Below are positions 45,639 to 56,488 of a DNA stretch of 64,000 nt, piece by piece (the stretch's first letter is position 1; each line of letters opens with the position of its first letter). Location of the stretch: positions 18,674,056 through 18,738,055 of the forward strand of contig NC_133108.1 in the NCBI RefSeq assembly GCF_022965805.1. The letters are read 5' to 3'. The notes under the pieces were generated by a model, which worked only from the letters and a program-made list of their open reading frames with translations, made no database searches and was not told the DNA's origin. The stretch is from Primulina eburnea (Eukaryota > Streptophyta > Magnoliopsida > Lamiales > Gesneriaceae). The position numbers and the translations under genes were made by a program.

Positions 45639-47322
45639 TGTAAGGCCCGAGATTTTATCATTTTAATCCGAGATTATTTAATTTATGAATTTTTGGAATG
45701 TTGGGTCATATTCCATGGTTTTACAATTTCATAAGATTGAAATTGAATTAAAAAGAGTTGTGAGGACCAAATTGCAAATAGTGAAGATTTCAGGGGCTAC
45801 AGTGCAATTAATGGGATTTGAGTGGGACACTTGTCTTTGCCATGCATTTGGACGTGTATTTCCTCATTCAATTCAGAATTTTCTGCCAAGAAACCGAGAC
45901 CCTCCATGGCTAACATCCTCAAGCTTCCTTGTATCTTAGAAAATTGGTTGTGCAAGATCCGGCCATCCGATTTTTAATCCGAGCACAGTTTTGAGATCCC
46001 CTCGTCAAGAGCTACACAAGGACGTAAGTTTTATTAAGTTTTATCTTGATTCGAAAATATGATGTTGGAGAAATTTTGATTTGAATATTATTATGTGTTC
46101 TGGGAATACTGGTAATCGTAGAAACGAAATCGGATCGAAAAACAGACTGTTTATGCGATTATTATCATTTTTCAGATTATATTTGAATGAAATGATACGG
46201 ATTTGAGATTGTGGCATTATGATGGTATTGATTGAGATTGTGAGTTGCTAAGATTGGTTATTGATATTGAGTTGCCGAGGGTATACCGAGTTTATACCGT
46301 TATGCCGTCGACATGTACTGAAATTGTGTATTGATTAGATTGAGTTTTGGATTGAAGGAAATGTTGTTATTGTTCTTCTCGATAAAGTCATTTCAGATTT
46401 ATATTGACAGCTTCGGATTCAAGACTTCAACTTCGTCAGACCGAGACTACGAACGAAAGGTATAAGCCAATGTCGAACCAGGGAGAATGACTCGAGTTAG
46501 ATATAACTTGAGTTTCCCTAAACCACATACTTATTTGCTATTGTTTTCAGTTCTTTGAATTCATTGAATTGATATGCTTGTTCTATTGATTTATAGAAAG
46601 CATGTATTAGACGAGTCATCTTGTGACATAGGTGCCAGATAGTGATGGAATCGTAACTGGCACATTGCACATTGTCACAGGATAGTGATTTGGCGATAGT
46701 GCCAGAGTCTGTGACGGATAGGTCAAGGCAACGGATGTTTGGTTTTATCGAAGTGGATAGAATTGGAGTTTCTTCTATTACTGATGTTCGATATTGAATA
46801 CCAACGTCTGGAAACCGGGATCCCTAGACTAGGATTGAGTCTAGTCTGAGACGTGGAGTCTCAAGTCTGATTGAAAGTTTTATATTGATTATGTTTTCAG
46901 ATTTTGATACATATTATTGTTATATGTTTCATGCTTTATATTGTTTATACGATTGCATGTTTCGTTGATTTATACTGGGATGTATATCTCACCGGAGTTA
47001 TCTGGCAGTGCATGGCAACAGGTGGGACAAGTTCAGGGTCGAGGAGATGAAGAGAGATCGTGATTAGAGTGGAGACTACGGACTTTGATTAGAGATAGGG
47101 TTTAAACAATTGATATGTAGTCGTTAAACCTTAGTTTTGGAATGATTGTATATAGTACAAGACTTGTACTTTAATACTGATATGTATGTTAGAATGTATT
47201 CCATTACGTTCCGCATTTAATATTGTATTTTAAAAAGAAAAAAAAATTAGACCCTATTTATTATAACTGATTAAATTGTCCCAATGATGATTAAGAACAT
47301 AATTAGCGTCCGGGTCTCCACA
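45639..47322 (+). repeat. 3' LTR of element A (1684 bp)
   Basis: TGTAAGGCCC to GGGTCTCCACA, homologous to 6060-7727. The two copies differ by scattered substitutions and a few indels. Confidence 0.92.
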
Positions 47323-47339
47323 CCCCAGCAACGGCGCCA
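47323..47339 (-). promoter_or_regulatory. Primer-binding site of ATH (tRNA-Asp type)
   Basis: Minus strand TGGCGCCGTTGCTGGGG, the PBS typical of Athila/Tat elements, 6 nt from the LTR end. Element A inserted exactly at its inner edge, so the first five bases serve as the TSD copy of A. Confidence 0.9.
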
Positions 47340-47345
47340 AAAACT

Positions 47346-48550
47346 TGACCGAAGATTTCGGTTGGGAAAAATTTTAGCAAGCGGTCTAGGTCAAGTTATA
47401 GTAAATGGACGACACGTCCAAGTATCGATCTCATAGAGACTATTATTTAAATACTAAGATTTAAATTATTCGATTTAATCTAGGCAAAAAGACAAAGTGA
47501 TTGATGATAATTTAAACTAGTAAAATTAAATTAGAATATGTTAAATTAATAACCAAGATCGAATTTTCAGGACAGGTTTAAACTTGGGATATTTTCAAAT
47601 TTAAATAAAATGATCGGGAACGCACAACGGTCCAAACTTTGATTTTTGTCACGAAATGAATTAATTAATCACAGATTATTCGATGTCACGATGAAATTCC
47701 CTGAAGTAACTATAAATCTATTTCTAGAATTTATAATCTTATTTTTGTTTAACAGTCCAATTATTTCTAATTGAATTTAATCAAACAAAAACGCATTATT
47801 CAACGATGGAATCACAGTTTTCGCCTAAAATCGCACATTGAAACCGAATACTATTTCTAGTCGATTTAATCGTGTGTTGATTAATATTTTTGAAGCTAAA
47901 TTTAATCTATTCTCTTTCGAGTCAAGATCAAACAACAAACATGCAAATAATTGGCCAAATTAAAAGACGAAAATTACGCAAACATTAATCAATAACATAA
48001 ATTAATTCGTAAATCAAATAATCCAGTGAATGAACAACATCAAAAGTTTGTCCCTATCGTGGTCCCGATCACAAGAAAACCACTCCATAAATTCAAAACT
48101 AGAATCAAATCTAATATTCGAATTCATGAATGGAAATAAGAAAATAAGAGAAGATAAAATCTCAGCGATGGTGCGCGGATCTTGCGTGTGAATTGCGCGG
48201 TTTTCCTCTCGAATCTCCCAAGCTGTCGCCGTCTTCAAGAGTCTCAAAGCTCTCGCCTTTTTTTTTTTTCTCCAAGTCGGCTAGTACGTAAAAATTCAAT
48301 AACCCTTTTAGTCTATGTTTTTTTTGCCTTTTATTTCTCTCCCCAATTCACAAAAAAATCTTCGCCAAAATCTGATTCTGATCTCAAGGGCACGGACCCC
48401 GTGCATGCATCAGGAAAGGGGTCCGTGTAGACTCTGCCTAAAATTTCTTCCGGAACACTGGACAGGTACCCCGTGTAGAGGTCCGTGTACACACTGGATT
48501 TTTCTTCTCTCGAGGATAGCTGACATGGACCCTGGGTACAGGTCCGGCAG
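47346..48550 (-). repeat. 5' LTR of ATH, 3' portion
   Basis: The LTR ends TCA at 47346 next to the PBS spacer. It is split by G at 48550 and continues at 56189-56483, about 1.5 kb in all. It is AT-rich apart from the GC-rich array at the G junction. Confidence 0.85.
48391..48550 (-). repeat. U3 array of ATH LTR, CACGG-ACC-CCGTG type (continues at 56184-56271)
   Basis: About four diverged units of ~70 bp, with the third split by G. The unit at 48391 is nearly the same as the first unit of the C array: cacggaccccgtgc, then tgcatcag, then ggggtccgtgtagactc, at the same spacing. Confidence 0.85.
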
Positions 48551-49198
48551 TGTGGGGACCCGGACGCTAATCACGTTCTAAATCATAATTACGACTAATT
48601 AACCAATTAGTATAAACAGGGTCTAATTTTTTTTTTAAATTATATAGTGGAAACGTAATGTAATTAAATTCAAATTACATATTAAACATAACATACAATT
48701 ATTGTATAATCTACAATAATCCGACTAGGTTCAACTACAAGTCAGTGCTGATTCCTAAGTTGCTTCAAAGCCCGGATCTCCACGCTATCTAGTCCAGCCT
48801 CGTACTCTTCTTGACCCTGATCCTAGCCCACCTGTTGCCATGCACACATACAAACAAGACAACAGCCGGATAACTCCGGTGAGATATAAATATCCCAGTA
48901 TAAATCATGTATATATGCCATCATATAAACAATATAAAAGCATATAACAGAAAATCCTATCATATATCAAAATCATGATATAAATCCATTACAAGAATAA
49001 ATCATATTCTATACATGTACCCTGATCAGGAACATAATTCAATATCAAGAATAAATTCTATTCTAGGCATGTACCAATATCAGGAACATCATTCAACATC
49101 CATCAATATCAATCGATATAACTGTCACTCCAACTCGTGACTCTATATTTTAGACTAGACTCAATCCTAGCCTAGGGATCCCGGTTTCCAGACATTGT

Positions 49199-49458
49199 CA
49201 TTCCATATCGACCAACAGTAATAGAAAAAACTCCAGTTCTATCCACGTCGATATAGCATCGATCACCAGTAATAGAAGAAGCTCTGTTTCTATCCACATC
49301 AGTATAGTATCGATCACCAGTAATAGAAGAAACTCCAATTCTATCCACATCGATATAACATCGATCAACAGTAATAGAAGAAGTTATGATTCTATCCACA
49401 TCGATACAGTACTGATCACCAGTAATAGAAGGAGCTATAATTCTATCCACATCGATAG
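49199..49458 (-). repeat. 60-bp tandem repeat, about 4-5 units, in G 3' LTR
   Basis: The units carry atcaccagtaatagaagaa and ttctatccacatcgatat. The period is close to 60 bp, so all units stay in one reading frame and produce a 20-residue repeated peptide with I-D-V-D-R and S-S-I-T. Element A has a single unit at about 7134-7191. I read this as non-coding LTR repeat, not a gene. Confidence 0.85.
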
Positions 49459-49995
49459 CCAAATATCCAGTGACAGACTATGGCACTTCCGCCAATACAA
49501 TATCTCATGACATCGTGCAATGTGCCCGTGATGATCCCACCACTATCAGGCACTTCTGTCATAAGACTATTCATCTAATACCTGTTATCTATAATTCAAG
49601 AGAACAAGTATATCACTCAACTCAATGCAAATATCAATGCAATAAAGTAAGGTATGTGATTTAGGGAAACTCGAATCAAACCTCACTCGAGTTGTGCAAT
49701 CCCAACTCAACATTAATTTATACCTTTATCTTCTCGCTCAGAAGAAGAAGAAGAAGAAGAAGTCCCGACTCTATCTCGGTCCATTCCCAATGTCCAGTTG
49801 TAGCCTACGTTTATAGGAACACGGTGCTGTACTCGGATTCAAAATCAGACGGCCGGATTTTCTCACAACCTCAATTTCACCCGAAGCTTCCCTCGGTTTT
49901 CTTCTTTTAATTCTGAATAAACGTTTGTATGTATATATATAAATATACACATCGCACCTTAAGAGACAAGTGGCATATTTTCGTTCTGCATGCTT

Positions 49996-50342
49996 GGCGC
50001 ATATGCGCGCCCAAGATCCGCGCATATGCACCGGAAGCTGTATTCGGCTACTGGAGTGTTCGCGCATATGCACGAGACCTATTGCCTCGTGCCGTCGAAC
50101 ACTCGCGCATATGCGCGCCTTCCACCGCGCATGTGCGTCAACTTCTCTGCCAAGCTCGCGCATGTGCGCCAACTTCTCTTCCAAGCTCGCGCATGTGCGC
50201 CATTCACATCGCGCATATGCGCCGAGCACTTCCTCAGGCTACTGGACGTTCCGCGCATGTGCGCGCATTCAAGCCGCGCATGTGCGCGCATGGTTCTGTC
50301 TTCCTCGCGCATGTGCGCCCATACAAGTCGCGCATATGCGCG
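49996..50342 (-). repeat. U3 palindrome array of G 3' LTR, CGCGCATRTGCGCG
   Basis: About twelve copies, half with the perfect ATAT centre and half with ATGT. Intervening spacers are repeated too (ccaagctcg, cttctct). TATA-like tatatataaata lies at about 49935-49947, some 50 bp downstream on the minus strand. Confidence 0.88.
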
Positions 50343-50512
50343 GGGATTCTTCCTTACACCTCGTGTCAAATCTTCATTCGACTCTCCCGGTCTGATCCGT
50401 TCCGTTTAAAATTACCTTGATGCATCAATAAATCATTCCAGATTAATTTCATATTACGGTAATTACACCCAAATCATTTCAGGTTACGGTAATCAAATTC
50501 TCGGGCCTTACA

Positions 50513-50528
50513 TTTCTCCCCCTCTAAG
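50513..50528 (-). promoter_or_regulatory. Polypurine tract of element G
   Basis: Minus strand CTTAGAGGGGGAGAAA abuts the 3' LTR start, preceded by the usual GACGAAAT block. Confidence 0.87.
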
Positions 50529-52849
50529 ATATGATTTCGTCCCCGAAATCACAACAATCTACTCTTACTGTACCGATAATCATATCAGATCTCAAATCAG
50601 ATACAAGAAGGAGATATACAGAATATGCAATAAGTTCATATCAATCACATCACTCGTGATAAAATCAATCACACACTATTGGCTATACCACATCCGTATA
50701 TACCAATCACCAACTCCTAACAATCAATATCCCAGTCAGAGTTATACTTAATCTTCGGTTTCAACTACCAACAGTCATCATCCGACGTTAGTATATTAAT
50801 CTATGTATTCTGAGCTATCCTCGATTTCTTCTGAATTAGTTTCATTTTTCTTATCAGATTTCTGATCTTATCAAATCTGATCTCAGGTATTATCGCAATA
50901 TTATCCTCATTCAAAGGAAATCTGCAGTTCTCATGGTACAATACCTCGACTAAAACTATTTCGATACTCATCTGATAGCTATTATTGTACCATAATTCAC
51001 AAGTGACAATGAATCATGTCAATTAGTGCTAAAATCCAGCACTACATTTCCTGGATATCCTCCAGTATCAGGATAGTTCACTCCGACTATCCGTCCATCT
51101 ATAAATTATAGATGAAAAATCATGTCATACACTCAGCCAAAAGTATAAAATCAAACGAAAATCACAGTCTGATAGAATCAACTTTGGCATTCAATACAAT
51201 TTGGCTCCCGTTTCTGACATACCTCTCAGTCGTCTGGTCATATTTGTAAGTCATCCTGTACAATATAACCTATGCAGATTTAAACAATCGTTCAATCATA
51301 GCCACTATCTTGGCAAGATTACAGTAGTGTCAACACACAATCCATAGAAATGTACTCCCATTTCTATTTAGAAATCAATAATCAAGATCAGTAATTTAAA
51401 AGTTTCTATCTGTCTGTCTTCATCTGTCAGCGATTTAGACATTTCAATACAAATTCTGACATAACTGATTCCATCTGTTTACTTCAAAACTGTCTATTCG
51501 AATTATCACACATTTCCTGTTACCAGAATAGTACTGAATCTACTACTGTGTGCATCTGACAATACCTTGTCATTTCAAATTCGAATATCCGAGACAAACA
51601 AATCAGGTGATAATATAAATTAAAGAAAAATACCTACCTGGTATTCGGTTCTGACTATCAAGATCAAATTCTGAACAGTCTGATCAAACTTCTGAATCGC
51701 TGAATTTTCAAAACCAGTTCTGACTCGACTGAACTGTATATAAACTCAACGGTTCATATCAATCGGTATCAAACACGGATTCAGAATGATAACAATATCA
51801 GATCAGATTCAGAATATCAATACACAATACTGATTTAATAACTGCATAGAATGCAATTTCTGACATTTCGAAAATTCTGCCATATTCAATGTCGTTCTCA
51901 GCCACTGATCATGGTCTCACTGTGCTACAATCAATCAGTATACCATCTGCAGATATCACAGACTCTGATCCCGATTCATATCCGAACACTTCTGTATATA
52001 ACAATCTCAGTTCCCAGAATATTCAATATAAATTTTAACTGTGCGATTCAATCAATCATACGCTGCGAATATATCAAAATATTATAGATAAAACGAGCAT
52101 ATATCATGAGAATATCTCTGAATATCGGATTTATCAACCCATAATTGGAACTGAAATACTTTACAGAGAAACATATAATCAGATGTAACTCTAACTCTTC
52201 AATCTTTCAACTGATATCTCAATTTTCTCAATTCAATCAATATCAGTCTATAAGAAATTCTAAAAGGAAACCAATACCTGGAATCAAATCAAGGCTGAAA
52301 TCATTCTCCCTGATACAGGACAAACCTGAAATCTCATCTGCCAGACTATAGCAAACTTCCTGCTACTAGTAAATCCATTCATGATAGGCTCATCTTCAGT
52401 CATCAACTGAATACATAAGGAATTACTCCATTCCTTTCGATAATCATCGAATTTTATATAATACGGATATCAAGGAATTCAAAATCAAGAATCCTTACCG
52501 TATATCATTCATTATTTGGCCATTTCAAGTCCAAATCTTACCATTTCCTGGCAAGACTCTATAATAGCTCTGTACTTGTTCGATATATCAATATCATTCA
52601 TGCAGTCATCATCAGACAATACCAGTACAAGCTAGTCTAATACAATCTTATTCTCAACTTACTGCAGTATATGATATATCACAGAATATCACTAATATCA
52701 ATTCCTTTCTCCAAAAGGTATAAAAGTCAATACTACAGTAACACAGACCCAACAGGTACGACATATATCAATGCAACTCAGTCAAAGATAATCGCAAGGA
52801 ATGCATTAGTATACATCAATACATATGCAACATAATCATAAAAGACCAG
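50529..52849 (-). pseudogene. pol: Decayed pol relic of element G
   Basis: No ORF of note. On the minus strand, short stretches match element A pol in order. Sequence after the protease active site (D-I-S-N-K-Y-R-A-like) lies at about 52600-52420. The INT zinc-region approach lies at about 51720-51610. INT core pieces (W-E-Y-I-S-M-D; M-T-Y-K-Y-D-Q) lie at about 51370-51200. Between the PR and INT traces only about 0.7 kb remains where RT plus RNase H needs about 1.4 kb, so deletion has occurred as well as point decay. No catalytic RT motif is visible. Confidence 0.75.
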
Positions 52850-53825
52850 TACCTGTCACTGTATCATCAAGTGTGTCATGGGTCTGTTTCTCGATCACCA
52901 CCCCAGATGATCCTGCTCCCTGAAATCTTCGGGCACCTTTCTGTGGACAGACTCTAGCAAAGTGTCCTTGCTATTTACAGAAGTTGCACCGACCAGTCAC
53001 TCCGTGGCATAGCTCCGGGGAATGTCTCCCACCGCAATTCCTGCAATAAACTCCAGTATAATTCGGACTAGAGCCACTGGAGCTAGATGAACCGCTCCCA
53101 AACTTCTTGAATTGCTTCTTTTGAACTTTCAACTTCTCTTTCTTTCCACCACTGCTACTGCCAATCTCGATTCTGGAAGGCAGTTGTTGTGGTATCGGTG
53201 TTGGAAGAACATATGAAGCTTCATTTTGTCTCATTAGAACGGTTTCTGCTCTTCTGGCTCGATTCAGAGTATCAGTAAAATTACTCGGTTGTTTCACAGT
53301 TACCAAGGTGCGTATTTCTGGATTCAAGCCCTTGATAAACTGATCAGCTACAGCTGTATCATTTCTAGCCACTTGCGGACCAAACTTTAACAAGGTGAAG
53401 AAATGGGCCAAATATTCATCAATCTTCAATGGACCCTGCCTCAAATTTGCAAATTCTGCACTTTTGTCCTCTCGATATGATAGAGGTACAAACCTTTGAT
53501 AAAATTCAACTTTGAAAAGTTTCCACGTAATCGTGAAACCACGCTGTGCTATGGCTTCCCGGGTTATCAGCCACCAACTCCTAGCGACTTCCCGTAGTTG
53601 ATTCCCAACCAATTTAATTCTGCACTCATCTGTGAATCCCAGAAATTCAAACATCATTTCAATCTCCTCCAGCCAAGTCTCACAATCAGCTGGTGCCTCA
53701 ACACCCCTCAAAATCGGTGGTTGAAACGACTGAAACCTTATCATCTGTGTTTCCATCAGAGTTTCAGACACATCCATCTGATCATACGATGTACTACCCC
53801 TTTCTGGAATCCTTCTAGGAGGAAT
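52850..53825 (-). pseudogene. gag: Chromovirus gag of element G, nearly full length
   Basis: Alignment with A puts the original start at 53825-53823, which now reads ATT; the first in-frame ATG is 53777, 16 codons later. The capsid domain is open (F-Q-P-P-I-L-R-G, W-L-E-E-I-E, S-W-W, F-Y-Q-R-F-V-P), followed by an S/G/K-rich linker and a first cysteine motif C-R-N-C-G-G-R-H. A single TAG (52973-52971) sits inside the second zinc knuckle, where A has a Gln codon, and the knuckle continues beyond it (Q-G-H-F-A-R-V-C). Gag is thus much better kept than pol. Confidence 0.85.
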
Positions 53826-54217
53826 ATCTGATAATCACATATGTTAGTAGTAACAGGAGACAAATCCGTCTCAATCCCAATCCTGATCAGCTTATCTCTG
53901 ATCAAGAATTGGTTCTGATCCAGTTCCAAATAATACATATTACCAAATCAACTCAGATATTCAGGTAACATGTAGCTTAATATACAGTAAAAACATACTG
54001 AAATCTTAGCATATACAATGTAATTTCAACATTATATTCAATCATATGCCATATAAATCCAGGCAGTAAAGCGTAATATCATGCTAGCATACAAAATGTA
54101 ATTCCACATGATAATCAATCACATGCTAGCAATCACATGCAAGGAAAGAAAACTCATTCTACCCCGCTCACTCTTCTCTATCTCAGTGCTAAGGAACCTA
54201 AAGTTCAACGACCTACA

Positions 54218-54229
54218 GCTCTGATACCA
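54218..54229 (-). promoter_or_regulatory. Primer-binding site of element G (tRNA-iMet)
   Basis: Minus strand TGGTATCAGAGC, 5 nt after the LTR end at 54235. Confidence 0.92.
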
Positions 54230-54234
54230 CCTGT

Positions 54235-56183
54235 TGTGGGGACCCGGACGTTAATCACGTTCTAAATCATAATCACGACTAATTAATCAATTAGTATAAA
54301 CAGGGTCTAATTTTTTTTTAAAATTATACAGCGGAAACGTAACGTAATTAAATTCAAATTACATATTAAACATAACATACAATTATTGTTTAATCTACAA
54401 TAATCCGACTAGGTTCAACTACAAGTCAGTGCTGAATCCTAAGTTGCTTCAAAGTCCGGATCTCCATGCTATCTAGTCCAGCCTCGTACTCTTCTTGACC
54501 CTGATCCTAGCCCACCTGTTGCCATGCACACATACAAACAAGACAACAGCCGGATAACTCCGGTGAGATATAAATATCCCAGTATAAATCATGTATATAT
54601 GCCATCATATAAACAATATAAAAGCATATAACAGAAAATCCTATCATATATCAAAATCATGATATAAATCCATTAAAAGAATAAATCATATTCTATACAT
54701 GTACCCTGATCAAGAACATAATTCAATATCAAGAATAAATTCTATTCTAGGCATGTACCAATATCAGGAACATCATTCAACATCCATCAATATCAATCGA
54801 TATAACTGTCACTCCAACTCGTGACTCTACATTTTAGACTAGACTCAATCCTAGCCTAGGGATCCCGGTTTCCAGACATTGGCATTCCATATCGACCAAC
54901 AGTAATAGAAAAGACTCCAGTTCTATCCACGTCGATATAGCATCGATCACCAGTAATAGAAGAAGCTCTGTTTCTATCCACATCAGTATAGTATCGATCA
55001 CCAGTAATAGAAGAAACTCCAATTCTATCCACATCGATATAACATCGATCAACAGTAATAGAAGAAGTTATGATTCTATCCACATCGATACAGTACTGAT
55101 CACCAGTAATAGAAGGAGCTATAATTCTATCCACATCGATAGCCAATTATCCAGTGACAGACTATGGCACTTCCGCCAATACAATATCTCATGACATCGT
55201 GCAATGTGCCCGTGATGATCCCACCACTATTAGGCACTTCTGTCACAAGACTATTCATCTAATACCTGTTATCTATAATTTAAGAGAACAAGTATATCAC
55301 TCAACTCAATGCAAATATCAATGCAATAAAGTAAAGTATGTGATTTAGGGAAACTCGAGTCAAACCTCACTCGAGTTGTGCAATCCCAACTCATCATTAA
55401 TTTATACCTTTATCTTCTCGCTCAGAAGAAGAAGAAGAACTCCCGACTCTATCTCGGTCCATTCCCAATGTCCAGTTGTAGCCTACGTTGATAGGAACAC
55501 GGTGCTGTACTCGGATTCAAAATCAGACGGCCGGATTTTCTCACAACCTCAATTTCACCCGAAGCTTCCCTCGGTTTTCTTCTTTTAATTCTGAATAAAC
55601 ATTTGTATGTATCTATATATATATATACACATCGCACCTTACAAGACAAGTGGCATATTCTCGTTCTGCATGCTTGGCGCATATGCGCGCCCAAGATCCG
55701 CGCATATGCGCCGGAAGCTGTATTCGGCTACTGGAGTGTTCGCGCATATGCGCGCAAATCGTCGCGCATATGCGCGAGACCTACTGCCTCGTGCCGTCGA
55801 TCACTCGCGCAAATGCGCGCCTTCCACCGCGCATGTGCGCCAACTTCTCTGCCAAGCTCGCGCATGTGCGCCATTCACATCGCGCATATGCGCCGAGCAC
55901 TTCCTCAGGCTACTGGACGTTCCGCGCATGTGCGCGCATTCAAGCCGCGCATGTGCGCGCATGGTTCTGTCTTCCTCGCGCATGTGCGCCCATACAATTC
56001 GCGCATATGCGCGGGGATTCTTCCTTACACCTCGTGTCAAATCTTCATTCGACTCTCCCGGTCTGATCCGTTCCGTTTATAATTACCTTGATGCATCAAT
56101 AAATCATTCCAGATTAATTTCATATTACGGTAATTACACCCAAATCATTTCAGGTTATGGTAATCAAATTCTCGGGCCTTACA
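54235..56183 (-). repeat. 5' LTR of element G (1949 bp)
   Basis: Pair of 48551-50512. It carries the same 60-bp tandem repeat (about 54890-55142) and the same palindrome array (about 55675-56014), though copy number differs slightly between the LTRs. TATA-like tatatatatata lies at about 55615-55627. Confidence 0.93.
55675..56014 (-). repeat. U3 palindrome array of G 5' LTR, CGCGCATRTGCGCG
   Basis: About twelve copies. Relative to the 3' LTR it has an added palindrome pair near 55740-55775 and lacks one spacer-plus-motif unit near 55850, so array length has changed since insertion. Confidence 0.88.
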
Positions 56184-56483
56184 GGCAGGGGGTCCTGTGT
56201 AGGCTCGGTCGATGTCTTCCTTCGGCTTCCGAGGTACGGACCCTTACACGGGGTCCGTGTATGGGTCCGGGTGTTCTCTTTGTGCTATTTTTTCGGGTAT
56301 TTATGACATGACATTGCGAAGCTTAACTTTTTTTTCTTTTCTTTGGCTTTTATCATCTTTTAGTCAAACCTGCAAATAGCAATAATAACACGAATTAAGC
56401 GCAAAACTCGGAATAAAAATGCCAGATAAGCACGAATACGACAAAATAAAGTCCCTAAAACGCTATATGATTCGTGATTATCA
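56184..56483 (-). repeat. 5' LTR of ATH, 5' portion
   Basis: It resumes after G (the first five bases are the G TSD) and contains the last units of the GC-rich array (to about 56271). In element orientation the LTR starts TGATAATCACGAATC at 56483, a start I associate with Athila LTRs. Confidence 0.83.
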
Positions 56484-56488
56484 GTGAT

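Larger units (their letters stand above)
6060..47322 (+). mobile_element. Element A: Tekay/Del-like chromovirus carrying three nested insertions
   Basis: Two homologous LTRs (6060-7727 and 45639-47322) flank an internal region with PBS, gag, PR, RT, RH, the N-terminal part of INT, a chromodomain tail and a polypurine tract (PPT). B splits gag from PR, D splits PR, and E splits INT. The A segments join up across B and D with five-base TSDs (gccga, gcctg). Across E, the rest of INT and most of the chromodomain are deleted. The target flanks cctcg and cccca match at three of five positions, both differences being transitions. Confidence 0.9.
48551..50512 (-). repeat. 3' LTR of element G (1962 bp)
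   Basis: In element orientation it starts TGTAAGGCCCGAGAATTT at 50512 and ends GGGTCCCCACA at 48551. In a ~300-bp stretch next to 48551 I counted about 11 differences from the other LTR. A (GAA)n run lies at about 49741-49763, shorter in the other copy. Confidence 0.93.
48551..56183 (-). mobile_element. Element G: chromovirus relative of A with decayed pol
   Basis: A perfect TSD ggcag (48546-48550 and 56184-56188). LTRs 48551-50512 and 54235-56183 are highly similar. PBS, most of gag and the PPT are recognisable. The 2.3-kb pol region has no long ORF but keeps collinear traces of A-like PR and INT. Gag and LTR similarity place it near A. Confidence 0.92.
4650..56483 (-). mobile_element. Element ATH: Athila/Tat-like Ty3 retrotransposon, heavily interrupted
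   Basis: Pieces read on the minus strand are: 5' LTR (56483-56189, then 48550-47346), tRNA-Asp-type PBS (47339-47323), leader (6059-5719) and gag (5718-4650). Element G splits the LTR, element A splits the leader right beside the PBS, and J truncates gag. The pol and 3' LTR would lie left of the window. The gag style and the tRNA-Asp PBS together support the Athila/Tat group. The flank gtgat (56484-56488) is the candidate right TSD; its partner is outside the window. ATH interrupts the gag of Copia H. Confidence 0.8.

Noticed and set aside
49172..49462. 96-aa repetitive ORF on the minus strand (copy at 54856-55146)
   Set aside because: Open only because the LTR tandem unit is 60 bp. It lies inside an LTR and has no credible start context; kept as a repeat only.
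49929..50420. Overlapping ORFs in several frames, rich in A-H-M-R or C-A-x-R peptides (also 40476-40951, 55603-56311)
   Set aside because: They translate the CGCGCATATGCGCG palindrome arrays. The same motif keeps several frames open on both strands, so these are not genes.
50529..52849. Unrelated captured DNA in element G
   Set aside because: Minus-strand traces of PR and INT in the correct order show decayed pol.
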